The translations under genes were made by a program, and so were the position numbers. From Fibrobacter sp. (lineage in GTDB: Bacteria > Fibrobacterota > Fibrobacteria > Fibrobacterales > Fibrobacteraceae): a stretch of DNA of 64,000 nucleotides. Below, piece after piece: positions 9,412-19,810 of the stretch; position 1 is the first letter of the stretch; every line of letters begins with the position of its first letter. The DNA is taken from contig JAFPWY010000009.1 in the NCBI GenBank assembly GCA_017412605.1, positions 124,001 to 188,000 of the forward strand, given 5' to 3'. The notes beneath the pieces were generated by a model. The model did no database searches. It was not told where the DNA came from and saw only the letters and a list, made by a program, of their open reading frames with translations.

Positions 9412-10515
9412 TTAATCTTTTTTCAGACAACGAACGGAAACGAAATTTGATTGTTCCATAGACCGATCATCATAAAAGAACTTAGCGCTCACATCAAAAA
9501 ACGCCACTTTAACATATCTAGATTCCGATGTTTTTGTAATTGTCCAAAAAACCGAACCCGTATAAAACTTTTTTGAGTAATAACCACTCCCATTTAAAAT
9601 AGAAATTCCATTCTTGCTTGAAGACCATTTATTTGCGACATTTTTCCATTCAGTAAATGTGGGGATTCGCCATCCATTTGGACATATTCCCTGCACATTT
9701 AGAGAATCTTTATTTTCAATAAAATTACGGGGACTTACTTCTAATGAATCATACCCCAATGTTACTGGTAAATTATATAATCTACCATATTTTTCACAAT
9801 TAGACGGCTCGTTATCTAAGCAAATCACATCATTCGCATTTTTTTCATCAAAAAAATTAAGATTTTCTGCCATCCATATTTGTGAGCCAATCGTCACAAC
9901 TTTATACACTTGATTATCTCGTGAATCTACAATCGTATCATATACAACATTCTTGTCTAAATAAGCCCAATTAGATTTATAGTATTCACTTGAAGACGAA
10001 CTTCCCGAACTAGAGGAATGTTCTTCACTTGAACTAGACGAGTTTTTCTCCGAACTTGAAGACGAATTTTTCGAACTAGAGGAATGTCCTTCACTTGAAC
10101 TAGACGAGTTTTTCTCCGAACTTGAAGACGAATTTTTCGAACTAGAGGAATGTCCTTCACTTGAACTAGACGAGTTCTTCTCTGAACTTGAAGACGAATT
10201 TTTCGAGCTAGAGGAAAGTCCTTCACTTGAACTAGACGAGTTCTTCTCTGAACTTGAAGACGAATTTTTCGAGCTAGAGGGACGGCCCTCACTTGAACTA
10301 GACGAGTTCTTCTCCGAACTCGAAGACGAGTTTTTCAAACAAGAAGAAGTTTCGTTACTAGAACAGGACGATTCTCTTTCCGAGCTAGAAGTTTTGATTA
10401 ATTCTATTTCAGATGAAGAATCGGAGGGGGCAATAGGGTTACCGACAGAAGTCTCACCATCGCCGCATGCCGCAAAAAAAACAGCAACAACACAACATAA
10501 TAGGAATTTACGCAT
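9412..10515 (-). CDS. FISUMP-domain lipoprotein with poly-Ser repeat linker
   Basis: ATG 10515 was chosen because it gives a classical lipoprotein signal (MRKFLLCCVVAVFFAAC) and has an AAGGGCG ribosome site inside the end of the upstream Tc gene, whose stop codon is 1 bp away. Translation of the two genes is therefore probably coupled. Residues about 40-180 are a Ser/Lys/Glu/Asn linker built from 22-residue repeats. Residues about 185-367 form a FISUMP domain: DNQVYKVVTIGSQIWMAENL, CPNGWRIPTFTEW and a final FVSVRCLKKD. FISUMP domains are expanded in Fibrobacter, are related to C-lectin-like folds, and are usually exported; their role is largely unknown. The product should be an outer-membrane-anchored surface protein, perhaps acting with the toxin. 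Confidence 0.85.
   Translation of the reverse strand: MRKFLLCCVVAVFFAACGDGETSVGNPIAPSDSSSEIELIKTSSSERESSCSSNETSSCLKNSSSSSEKNSSSSSEGRPSSSKNSSSSSEKNSSSSSEGLSSSSKNSSSSSEKNSSSSSEGHSSSSKNSSSSSEKNSSSSSEGHSSSSKNSSSSSEKNSSSSSEEHSSSSGSSSSSEYYKSNWAYLDKNVVYDTIVDSRDNQVYKVVTIGSQIWMAENLNFFDEKNANDVICLDNEPSNCEKYGRLYNLPVTLGYDSLEVSPRNFIENKDSLNVQGICPNGWRIPTFTEWKNVANKWSSSKNGISILNGSGYYSKKFYTGSVFWTITKTSESRYVKVAFFDVSAKFFYDDRSMEQSNFVSVRCLKKD
10005..10340 (-). repeat. 66-bp tandem repeat encoding a Ser-rich linker
   Basis: About four and a half copies of a 66-bp unit encode EGHSSSSKNSSSSSEKN followed by five Ser. Copies differ mainly at the third residue (R, L, H, H) and by synonymous changes, which points to recent expansion by slippage or recombination inside the lipoprotein gene. 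Confidence 0.9.
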
Positions 10516-10516
10516 A

Positions 10517-13500
10517 CTATTCGCCCTTTCTTGCTGTATAAGTAAGATACACAATAACGTCATTTATTGGATATTTTCCGGTCTTATCATCCTTTGATAA
10601 ACCTCTTATTTCAAGGCTCCATTTTGATATAGCACCACGTCCTTCAAACAAAGCTCTCTTTTTTTCGGATAATTCGAAATTAAATGAACCTGGTTCTATA
10701 TTCGCCAAACTAGAAGCATACGTTGTAGAAGAGAAATCCTCAACAGATGAACCATTAACTTTTATTTTACTAAAATAAAGTGTTAGTTCAGCATTCAAAA
10801 AATGCTTTGTGGAATCAGAAAGTTCAACCACAACACGGACATTGCGAATTCTCTGGAATGAATGATTGTTAAACTCACATTCAAAGAATTTCTCAGTAAG
10901 TTCAAATTCACAGCAAGTCGAATTTACAGAATTTTGGCTATTATTTGGAGTTTGTGCGTTATTTTGATTTCCATCCTGTAATCGAGTCAATGGATTCGCA
11001 AAAGAATCTTCACATTGATATAAACTGGCATTTTGTTGTAATTCGTTTAAAGAAATCGGTCTTGTGATTTCCATTTCATGCTTATCATTTTCAAGATAAG
11101 CCTTTTCCATCCGCCTTAAATCAAGCAGAATTCTTTCAGGAGCAAGTAATCCTTTATAGAACGAATCCCAATATGGTTTATCAATGAATTTTGGAGCATA
11201 TGAAGTTAAGCCTTCTATTTCAAGATGATATGCTTTTTCTGCCATCTTGGCAACATCAATCAATAGATTTACATACTGCCTAAAGACCTTGCCGAGTTCC
11301 TTTTCAAGCCAAACGTACAAGTCATTGTTCGTAAACTTTTCGCTCAAGACATCATAAATTTCTTCCGATCTCAGAATTTCATTTTCGATGTTTTTCTGCT
11401 TTTTCTCGACCTGTTGGGTCTTGATTTCGTTTACAACTTCCTGTTTTTCGACTTCGACCACTTCAGCATCGGCAACTTCGTCTTCAACAAGCCATTCCTT
11501 CTTGCGACGTTCCAATTCAGCCTGCAACTTTGTCTTGGCCGCATCAAGTTGCCTTTGAGCGAATCGTGCAGCATAGCTTTCGGCCGCACTCACAAGATTT
11601 TCAGCAAGTTTTGTACCGCCAATCGACTCCATGTCAAATCTTGGACCACCGAACATATTTGTTACGGCACCGAACTTGAAATCAGGAATCTTGAACGTCG
11701 CAGAAGCGATGTTGCGGACTTTTTCAACAGTTTCCTGAATCTTAGCGACCTTTTCCATCAGCTTCTGATACTTCTTTTCTGCAGTCGAAATAAGGTGCAT
11801 CGCCTTTTTCTTCTTGGAGGTGCTCTTCTTCGCAGTTTTCTTTTCTTCAAGTTGAGTTTTTTCAGCCTCCAGGGACTTGATTTCCATTTCATGGACGGCC
11901 CTGCTTTCCGCAATCACCGCCTTGTCACATTTCGCCTTGAACACTTGCAACTGTTCAGCATCCTGTTTTTCTAGAATGGAGAGCAAGTCGCGGCCCATCT
12001 GGCAAGCATCCTTCGCCATGTCAACAGCAAGTTTGACAATAACCCGGAAACGATAGATAGATGTCGGTTCATTTGACGAATTTAAAATAGAATCGATAGA
12101 AATTCCCATCGCCCTCGCTTTCACAAGCATGCCCGGATCAATTGGCGGGGCAAACAAGGCCAGAGTCCGCTTTACACCTTGAATATTCAAGCTGTTACGA
12201 ATCTTGTACAGTCTGTCCGCTACCGTATCCCAATACGAGAACAATGTATCGTTTCTTGGCACTGTAAAATAGAACATCGATTCCACAATGTTTCCGGTTC
12301 GGCGTGCCTTGGCATCCATGGCCCTTGCATTAAGGACCTTCGCCTTATCACGGCCAATCAATGCAGAATTTTCATATTCTATAAATGCATTGCCCAAAGA
12401 ATCAGTGTTGGAAAGAATATCGTTCGCCGTGAGCGCGGACATCGGTTCCGGTTCAGGGGCTTCTGCATTTTTGGGGCCAAGCAGTTCTGCAGCCAGTAGA
12501 TAGAACTGAATCGCAAGATTGACAGATTCCGTCGTGTCCTTGGCAAATTCCTGGTCGCCCCATCCAATGAGCGCATCTAAGTATTTCATCACCACATACT
12601 TCTGATACGCAACTTTGCGGTAACGAGCTATCAGATGAGGGTTAAACGGATCATTTTTCCACTTATCAACAAGTGACGAAAGGGCTGTCCTGTCCGGGAG
12701 CTTGTCCCGCTTGGTCGGAAGTCCCAACATCTGCAATATGGACTTATCAGCATCCTTATTGACAAAGAATGGCAGGAACTTCCAGTAACGAGCGCCCTTG
12801 GGCAAATCCCTTGCAAACTTCTTTGTACGTTCATACGCCGAATAATTCATTCTCGGATCAAAAACCAGCTGCAACCACAGCAAAGCCTCTTCGTAGCTCT
12901 GTTCTGCAATCATTTTTTCGGCAATGAGCATCGGGACATAGAAGAACAGTTCCCAGTTGTACATTGCATTTGCCCCGCCCCATACAAAATCTACCATGGG
13001 GGCAGGATACGGACCATCGACGCCCTTCTTGTCGGGGCGATAGTTAAAGCGGAATATATTCTGTCCCAGATCCCACGACTGCCAGTCTCCAGCCATATAA
13101 TAGCCGAGATATACGCTGAAATAGTAGTTATAGTAGGAATAAGAGTAGTAATAGCTATCGGAAATAGGCAACGCCTGCGTTTCGCGGGTATAAAGCCACT
13201 TGGTGCCACCATCACGATAACGCTTATAAAACTCATCTACCAACGAATGGGAAATAAGTTCAAACCTGTAATTCTTTTGCCCCTGGTTTACATTTCCGTC
13301 TTTCGGAACAGGCTGAACAAAGAATGTACGCCGGCCATCCATATAGAAGAACGGCAAATCTTCCGTTTTATCCTTTTCATCCAACTTGAGCATGGACAAA
13401 TTCGTAGAAACAATCCTGAATCGGCCCGGAGTATAGTTCAAGATTGCGTTATTCTCGGGATAACTGAAGCCCTTGTCACCACAAGTGAATTCTTCCTCTT

Positions 13501-16500
13501 CCTTAAAGACGCCATGGACCAACCGGGTTCTTTCCGGCGCGCAATCATCCATAAGCATCTCCGCGGCAGGATTAATTTCTATAGAATCACTTCCATCCGC
13601 GGAAATTGTAATTTCCGCGATTTTGTGGTAGAACTGCCTGGTATAATCGTAGATACGCTTGGTTACTTTCGTTGACTTCGAGGAGCCATCCATCACTTCT
13701 GTGGAACCAATAACTTCTTCATATTCTTGATAATGATAACTCGTCTTGATAATGGCAACCTTGACCCATTCCAACGACGTTTCCGTCTTCAAATTATAGC
13801 GGTCTTCAATGCTCTCGTTATCGCCCAAAGCAAAGTCAAGTTGATTTGTGGATGAATCGTACAGGGCATTTTTTGACATACGGGTTCCCGTCCACTTTGT
13901 CCCTGTATAACTAGTCCAACAAACCTGTATTCGCGCATAATATTCTATCGTTTCAAGGCCGCCTTCGGAAGCAGATTCAATATTCCGCTGTCCAACCGTA
14001 ATTTGAGGCCACAGCAAATATAGACGCTGGTTCACTATGGCAGGAACAACCGTCTCCGATGGAATATCCACATCGAGACGTTCCCATGGAGTCCATTCCC
14101 CCGAAAGAATCGCTTTTGCCTTGTATTTGCGGTAGTAATATGTATGTGGTTCACCCTGTGTGCGACCTACTATATGCAGAGTGTAAAGGATTCCGCCTTC
14201 ATCGCCCCCATTTTCTTTTGTCGCTCCAATAATTTCAATACTCGATACCTCGCGGATCTTTTCGAGATATTCAAAAAGTGCATTTTCAAGATTAGCGTGG
14301 TCGTCGGAAAATTCCTGAATACGCTCTTCCAGTTCCTCGAAGAATGGCGTTTTGTCATCACGCAAATCGGACGCTATCCAATTTTCAGGATATAGGAAGA
14401 CTTTACGGGCGGCTTCCCACACACGGTAATTCTTCATCCATTCCCATTCGCTACGTTGTTTGTCATTGAGGACCCTATCGCCCTCCAAACCCAACTCGGC
14501 ACGTTGCACAAACAACTGGATCGAAGCTGAAGCCTGGACAATACGAGAAATAGCCATGTCCGGCTCCATCTTCACATCCATCAAATAATAGGAATAAAGG
14601 TCGCTATCATCAACAAATTGCCGCGGATAACGATTAGCTCGTTCCGTATTAGAACATGATTCCCAACAGACATAGGCGGCGAGAGCATCCCGTTTTTTCT
14701 TACGCAAGTCATCATTCATCTCCTGCGCAAACTTGAGCCACTCGGATTCCTTCGTATGGGACTTTACAGCAAGTTCAAGATTCTCTACATATGCACCATA
14801 AGCAATTAAATCGTTCTTATACCTAATGAAATCTTCTTCTGAATCAGACTCAAGAGTCGACTCCTTTAACAAATCGTTCAGCCCGCCCGGAAGTAAATGC
14901 GTTTTAGAATATAATTCGTAATATTGTGCAATACAGAGCCACTTTTCAATATCATTATCAAAGGCATCATCCGCATATTCATATAATGCCGTCAAATCAG
15001 AACTTTCCAGTCCTAATTCCTCGGCGAAATCATCTAATCCAGTCGCAAAGCGTTCTTCAAGAGAATTAAAATTGAAATCGCCCGAAAGCAGTCTGTCCGT
15101 CACATAGTTTACATAAACCAATGGTTTGAGAGAGGAGCCATCCCCATTATCATCATATTTAATTATAGACAGAACATCTTCATCCGATTCGTATTTAACA
15201 AAGTCAGTAGTTTTTAAATCAATTCCTTGTTCATAATTTTGCAAATAGTTATAAACGGCTATTTTTCTCGCCAAATTCACATAAAGTGCATAGGATTGTT
15301 TAGACAACCTAGGCTTTTCCTCATTTTCTTTATCTTTATTCCAAATTCCTAGAGCATCCACATAGCCTTTGGCATCATCATAGAATCTCTCCCAATCAAG
15401 AATATCGTCTATGGGACACAACGCATCACCAAATCCTTCAGCAATACCAAATTCAGCAAAGACTAACAAACGCAAATTCTGTTGCATTTCATCAAGCGAA
15501 TCCGGAATCGAGGCATCGTCATCAACATCAAATTCTTCACAAAAATCAGAACTATATAGATTTGAAGCAAAGGTTTCCGCAGCAGTTTCTTCATCTTCGA
15601 CCACAGAAGAAAGCAGCTTTAAATAAAAATCCGCATCTATCGATGTTCCACTCATAATTCGCCATTCATCGGCAAATTTACGAAGGTTCATCAAATTATC
15701 AGGTCGTGGTATTTCAGGATTAACAATAAGCCCATTTTCCTTTAAAACCAACAATGAATCAATCGAAAGTTCAAATGTCTTCTGTAAGAGTATTGCTCGA
15801 TAAAATTCCTGCATAATTTGGGGCGCGGTCATATCAAATCCATCTTTTTTCACAAATTTGTAGATAGCTATGGCCTCATCCTTCTCCATGCCGAATCCTG
15901 CATTCGCAATCCTAACAACATCCCTTTGCGTAAGCACTGCGTTTCCGGCAACAGGGCTTGCCAAATGGAAAATTTCATTCAGCACATCGATCGATAGTAA
16001 CCCAACATTGCCCATTACATAGGCTTCCTGCACTGTCACGCCATAACGCGCACGCATTTCACAAATCACATCCAACTGATTTATATCTAAATCAAAGGTC
16101 AGTAGTAATTCTCGGAAAGTCCAGCCAAGAATATTTTTTCGATGTAATAGGACAGTCATTTTCTTAAAGAACCCATCCCAGTCAGAAAAACTTGACTCTC
16201 TAGCAACGAAACGATAACCATCAATATTGGCAAGTTGGTAATATTCGGAATCTTTCGGCTTATACTGAACTTGGTCAAAATGACCATCTAAAAGGATTAC
16301 GTTTAAATCTTGAATGGTCAAACCAGAACGTTGTAAGAAAACGGAAAGGTTACGCAACACATCGATATAGCCACCGTTCACATAATCAACTTTATTCGGC
16401 ATCAGGACTCTATTATTGGTCCGGTCAAGTCCCCAAAGATTCCACGTCGAAATTTCAGTTAACGGGAATGTGGTAATCAATTCCCTTTGCATTGAATCTA

Positions 16501-19500
16501 AACGAAGTTCCCGTAAATCCGCACGAGCAATTGACGCGATATCATAAAAATGTAGGGATAAATTCGCTAGAATCTTTTTTGCTTTTTCCCGATTGAAATT
16601 TACAGGCAGTTGAATGGGATAAACCGACTCGCTCAACCTAGCTAGCGCAAGATCGGCTATTTTCTTTTCTACAGTCGTTCCATTTTCTTCGACATCAATC
16701 GTTTCATTAAACGGACAAGGTTCGGCCCTAAGTTTTTCTGCGCTTGCGCCACTCGGATTATTATTCGCAATTGGGTAAGCAAAACCATTATTTTCAACAG
16801 GACCAGCCACCAAACATTCCAACAACTCTATGCCCAAATCAATCGTGGGCATAGAGATTTCCGCATTGGCCTTAGTCAACTGCAAATCTAGATAGTCAGA
16901 TCTGCGCATCGTGAAAGAGCCATATGCAGAGCTCTTTTTCAAGAACTTCAACAGGTCAACATAATAGGCAGAAGCGCTCAATATAGACTGACCTTCTGTT
17001 GCCTTGGCATAGTTAATCTTTCCAAAAAGTTTCGCCCAATTGACCGTATCACGCGTTGCGGTTCTTTCATTCGCAATATTTGTAATATTCCTATTTTTCG
17101 GAGCAGCAAGCCGCATTCTAGAAGAAACAGTACGAGGAAGTGAAGGTAAGGTATCTTCGCTTTCCGTAGAGGAATCAGAAGCATAAGCTTGAATATTCAA
17201 TGTAGCTTCAACGACATAATTTTCGGCCAATCGATGAATTTGCTGTGCATCTTCTGTTTTGCCAATACCATTTCCATATTGAGCAACAAAAGAATCCTCA
17301 TCAATTGAAGCTATTTTATAAGCTGAATCAAAACCTTCTTCAACCAAATAGGCTATTGCAGTCGCACTGTCCGTCAAATGGAACAAACGCTGTAATTGTT
17401 TAATCAATTTTTGATTACCTTCGCTTACGGAAAGTTCTGTATTCTGTTTCAAGAACTCATCTAAATCACTATTGGACAGAGAGAATTCATCCCAATCAGA
17501 ATCTTGCAGAGCCGCACAGATAATCTTCCAATTTTCCAACAAGTCAATAAGGTTTTCATCTGGCTCGACAGTAATCGTTTCCCCTGTCGTTTCGTCAGTT
17601 ATTTCCGTTCGTTCTGCAGCAGAAACCATTGCCGCATCAAATTTCTTTTCCAAATCGACAAATAACGCTTGTTGTGGGAACCATGTCTTAATGAGTTCAA
17701 GAAGTTTACGAACGTATATTACTTTTTTCAGTTCTGTATTGGTTCCAGGAAATTCGGGAGGCAAACACTGCGGATAAGTGACAACAGGAGTTCCATCAAC
17801 AGTTTCCGTTTTGGGCGTTCCAAATTGCATACCATAATTATCGGCAATGGCGTCAACAATATCAGACCAATCCGATTCTGTAAACTTCACAAAATCAGCG
17901 AAACGTTTAAAATTAAAATTTCCCTTTGTATAAGCATGGCGATAAGCACAAACCACACCATCTGCAAATTTTTCAAAAAAATCGTTAAGGTCAAAAACCG
18001 TCTTCAATCTAAAAAACTGTGTTTCAGTTAATTGCGGATATTCAACCAAATGATTGATTCCCGTTGATGAAGAATTTGTTGATTCTCCCAAACCGTCAAT
18101 ATTACCTTCTTCTTCATCCGGTACAACAAATTTTTGTAGTACTCGGATTAAAGCATCCGTATTGGCTCCCACGTTATAATAGGCGTCCAATAAATTATTA
18201 AAAAGAGACGCTTTATCCGAAGGAAGATACTGAGAAATATTTTCTTTTGAAATATTTGAAACATACCGCAGTGGAGCTGGTCCAACGACAGACAAGTTTC
18301 CAGACAAGTAAAGAAGGAGCATCTGATTTATAGTAAGCGATGTTTCATCTTTTTCCTTATCTTCCGAAGATATTCCCTCACCAAGCAGTTGCTGCCAAAG
18401 TTCAAGAAACTTATTCGTATCGACACAAATCAATCCATCGGAAACAGCGCCCAACAATGTCTTTTGCAAAACAGTCGGTTTAGCTTTTACCATCTGATAA
18501 AGCGACGAAATTCCTTCACGTAAGGACAGCGCATAGAAGACTTCACACCAATACTTCTTTTCATCATCAGACAAAAGATTCGTATATTGCTCACTTGGAG
18601 GAGTAGTATTATACCTCTTTAGAAGCTGGAAATACAGACTGTACGCCTTAAAATATGCATAAACCTTAGATTCAGTCAATCGTTCGCGACCGGCCACTAA
18701 AGGGAATGTCGTATTTGAATTCAAAAATGTAGTGATTGCCGAGATCTTTTTTGTCCAATTATCACCCCCATATTCGGAAAAAACAGCATCAAAATAAACA
18801 TTCAACAAAGAATCAATCTTTTCAAACTCACAAGTAAACGACTCTTGTTTCGCTTTTAAGAAGAAATTAATTTCTTGATCTGTCTTACCATTAAATACAA
18901 GATGTTCTATGGCAAGAGATTCACAGGAATTATCTTTAGATTTAAAGACTTCTGCATACAAAGAAACTTTATCTTTGCCATAATCCTCCTTGGAATCCAA
19001 CAGCAGCCCCTGAGGAAGAAGTGTTGAATTATAGCGAATTACAAACCGTCCTTCGTCATCCGAGGTTTCCGACCCAAGCTCGATTTTTTTAAACCGCCGT
19101 GTAGTTACCGAATTCGAAGTTGTTTCTTCGAAATGAAGACAATAAGCTTTAACAATTAATCCGGAAAGGATTTTACCTTGCTCATTTTTGACAGTTCCAT
19201 AAACACTACAGTCGCCATTCTGCTCTGGAAGTTTTGAAATATCTATAGGTCCGATATTTAATGCAGAGTTTGGTTCATTGTAAATGTTAGATGTCCATAA
19301 GTTATTTCCCTGATAATCATCCACTCTTATTCGAAGCGTTGGGAATTCGAGGGTTGCGTCGCCATCTTGGAAATTCCCGCGAGAATATGTTAAGGTAAAG
19401 GAGCCATCGGCGGAAATACCCGTTTCAGCAATTTGGTGAAATTCGCCATTTTTTAAATTATCCGCATAAACCTTACCCTGATAAAATGGGACTCCGTTTT

Positions 19501-19549
19501 TATTGAGCGTTCCAGAAACCGTCCAAACTTCGGGTACAGGATAGGCCAT
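10517..19549 (-). CDS. Tc-toxin A-subunit-like giant protein, copy 2 (complete)
   Basis: A 3010-residue protein starting at ATG 19549 after AAAGGAG. Residues about 1-225 are two beta-sandwich, carboxypeptidase-regulatory-like segments. Around 855-870 is SILSASAYYVDLL, the hallmark of Tc A/SpvA-type N-terminal regions. At 1660-1730 lie KMEPDMAISRIVQA, WEWMKNYRVWEAARKVF and LRDDKTPFF, matching the ABC-toxin N-terminal region. A neuraminidase-like segment follows near 1780-2000, then the conserved block WLQLVFDPRMNYS, a long Lys/Glu-rich coiled coil near 2500-2720, and a C-terminal TcB-binding-type end (ALFEGRGAISKWSLEI, INDVIVYLTYTAR). No signal peptide is seen, as is normal for Tc A subunits. 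The family role is a pentameric pore and injection needle that delivers a TcB/TcC-held enzyme; no TcB or TcC gene is visible here. Confidence 0.92.
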   Translation of the reverse strand: MAYPVPEVWTVSGTLNKNGVPFYQGKVYADNLKNGEFHQIAETGISADGSFTLTYSRGNFQDGDATLEFPTLRIRVDDYQGNNLWTSNIYNEPNSALNIGPIDISKLPEQNGDCSVYGTVKNEQGKILSGLIVKAYCLHFEETTSNSVTTRRFKKIELGSETSDDEGRFVIRYNSTLLPQGLLLDSKEDYGKDKVSLYAEVFKSKDNSCESLAIEHLVFNGKTDQEINFFLKAKQESFTCEFEKIDSLLNVYFDAVFSEYGGDNWTKKISAITTFLNSNTTFPLVAGRERLTESKVYAYFKAYSLYFQLLKRYNTTPPSEQYTNLLSDDEKKYWCEVFYALSLREGISSLYQMVKAKPTVLQKTLLGAVSDGLICVDTNKFLELWQQLLGEGISSEDKEKDETSLTINQMLLLYLSGNLSVVGPAPLRYVSNISKENISQYLPSDKASLFNNLLDAYYNVGANTDALIRVLQKFVVPDEEEGNIDGLGESTNSSSTGINHLVEYPQLTETQFFRLKTVFDLNDFFEKFADGVVCAYRHAYTKGNFNFKRFADFVKFTESDWSDIVDAIADNYGMQFGTPKTETVDGTPVVTYPQCLPPEFPGTNTELKKVIYVRKLLELIKTWFPQQALFVDLEKKFDAAMVSAAERTEITDETTGETITVEPDENLIDLLENWKIICAALQDSDWDEFSLSNSDLDEFLKQNTELSVSEGNQKLIKQLQRLFHLTDSATAIAYLVEEGFDSAYKIASIDEDSFVAQYGNGIGKTEDAQQIHRLAENYVVEATLNIQAYASDSSTESEDTLPSLPRTVSSRMRLAAPKNRNITNIANERTATRDTVNWAKLFGKINYAKATEGQSILSASAYYVDLLKFLKKSSAYGSFTMRRSDYLDLQLTKANAEISMPTIDLGIELLECLVAGPVENNGFAYPIANNNPSGASAEKLRAEPCPFNETIDVEENGTTVEKKIADLALARLSESVYPIQLPVNFNREKAKKILANLSLHFYDIASIARADLRELRLDSMQRELITTFPLTEISTWNLWGLDRTNNRVLMPNKVDYVNGGYIDVLRNLSVFLQRSGLTIQDLNVILLDGHFDQVQYKPKDSEYYQLANIDGYRFVARESSFSDWDGFFKKMTVLLHRKNILGWTFRELLLTFDLDINQLDVICEMRARYGVTVQEAYVMGNVGLLSIDVLNEIFHLASPVAGNAVLTQRDVVRIANAGFGMEKDEAIAIYKFVKKDGFDMTAPQIMQEFYRAILLQKTFELSIDSLLVLKENGLIVNPEIPRPDNLMNLRKFADEWRIMSGTSIDADFYLKLLSSVVEDEETAAETFASNLYSSDFCEEFDVDDDASIPDSLDEMQQNLRLLVFAEFGIAEGFGDALCPIDDILDWERFYDDAKGYVDALGIWNKDKENEEKPRLSKQSYALYVNLARKIAVYNYLQNYEQGIDLKTTDFVKYESDEDVLSIIKYDDNGDGSSLKPLVYVNYVTDRLLSGDFNFNSLEERFATGLDDFAEELGLESSDLTALYEYADDAFDNDIEKWLCIAQYYELYSKTHLLPGGLNDLLKESTLESDSEEDFIRYKNDLIAYGAYVENLELAVKSHTKESEWLKFAQEMNDDLRKKKRDALAAYVCWESCSNTERANRYPRQFVDDSDLYSYYLMDVKMEPDMAISRIVQASASIQLFVQRAELGLEGDRVLNDKQRSEWEWMKNYRVWEAARKVFLYPENWIASDLRDDKTPFFEELEERIQEFSDDHANLENALFEYLEKIREVSSIEIIGATKENGGDEGGILYTLHIVGRTQGEPHTYYYRKYKAKAILSGEWTPWERLDVDIPSETVVPAIVNQRLYLLWPQITVGQRNIESASEGGLETIEYYARIQVCWTSYTGTKWTGTRMSKNALYDSSTNQLDFALGDNESIEDRYNLKTETSLEWVKVAIIKTSYHYQEYEEVIGSTEVMDGSSKSTKVTKRIYDYTRQFYHKIAEITISADGSDSIEINPAAEMLMDDCAPERTRLVHGVFKEEEEFTCGDKGFSYPENNAILNYTPGRFRIVSTNLSMLKLDEKDKTEDLPFFYMDGRRTFFVQPVPKDGNVNQGQKNYRFELISHSLVDEFYKRYRDGGTKWLYTRETQALPISDSYYYSYSYYNYYFSVYLGYYMAGDWQSWDLGQNIFRFNYRPDKKGVDGPYPAPMVDFVWGGANAMYNWELFFYVPMLIAEKMIAEQSYEEALLWLQLVFDPRMNYSAYERTKKFARDLPKGARYWKFLPFFVNKDADKSILQMLGLPTKRDKLPDRTALSSLVDKWKNDPFNPHLIARYRKVAYQKYVVMKYLDALIGWGDQEFAKDTTESVNLAIQFYLLAAELLGPKNAEAPEPEPMSALTANDILSNTDSLGNAFIEYENSALIGRDKAKVLNARAMDAKARRTGNIVESMFYFTVPRNDTLFSYWDTVADRLYKIRNSLNIQGVKRTLALFAPPIDPGMLVKARAMGISIDSILNSSNEPTSIYRFRVIVKLAVDMAKDACQMGRDLLSILEKQDAEQLQVFKAKCDKAVIAESRAVHEMEIKSLEAEKTQLEEKKTAKKSTSKKKKAMHLISTAEKKYQKLMEKVAKIQETVEKVRNIASATFKIPDFKFGAVTNMFGGPRFDMESIGGTKLAENLVSAAESYAARFAQRQLDAAKTKLQAELERRKKEWLVEDEVADAEVVEVEKQEVVNEIKTQQVEKKQKNIENEILRSEEIYDVLSEKFTNNDLYVWLEKELGKVFRQYVNLLIDVAKMAEKAYHLEIEGLTSYAPKFIDKPYWDSFYKGLLAPERILLDLRRMEKAYLENDKHEMEITRPISLNELQQNASLYQCEDSFANPLTRLQDGNQNNAQTPNNSQNSVNSTCCEFELTEKFFECEFNNHSFQRIRNVRVVVELSDSTKHFLNAELTLYFSKIKVNGSSVEDFSSTTYASSLANIEPGSFNFELSEKKRALFEGRGAISKWSLEIRGLSKDDKTGKYPINDVIVYLTYTARKGE

Positions 19550-19810
19550 AGATACTCCTTTGATATAATTTAAGCGAATAATACGCAAATTTAATATATC
19601 TTATTTTATCGTCCTATGACCATCTTGTTTGAAAATTTACAATAATCTTACAATTATCGGTTCAGATTCCTACGCAGCATCCACTTTGAGTATTAATTCC
19701 AAAGGGGCATTGCGTTTTTATTCAGCTTATTTTAGCATATTTTCCATTTACTCGTCAAAATTTATCTAGAATATTGTATATTTATAGAAAATTTTACCGA
19801 GGTACAAAAA
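19550..19810. promoter_or_regulatory. Divergent promoter region between Tc copy 2 and the unknown operon
   Basis: For the minus strand a TATATT box lies at 19593-19598 with a weak -35 (TGGTCA) 18 bp upstream. For the plus strand TATATT lies at 19777-19782 with no clear -35. The region is AT-rich and contains no open frame of note. A shared regulator is possible but no operator could be recognised. Confidence 0.4.

Noticed and set aside
9957..10292. Basic repeat peptide on the minus strand (RKIRLQV units)
   Set aside because: Another frame of the poly-Ser repeat in the lipoprotein gene.
10005..10340. Possible CRISPR-like array
   Set aside because: 66-bp units are adjacent without spacers and lie in frame in a coding gene.
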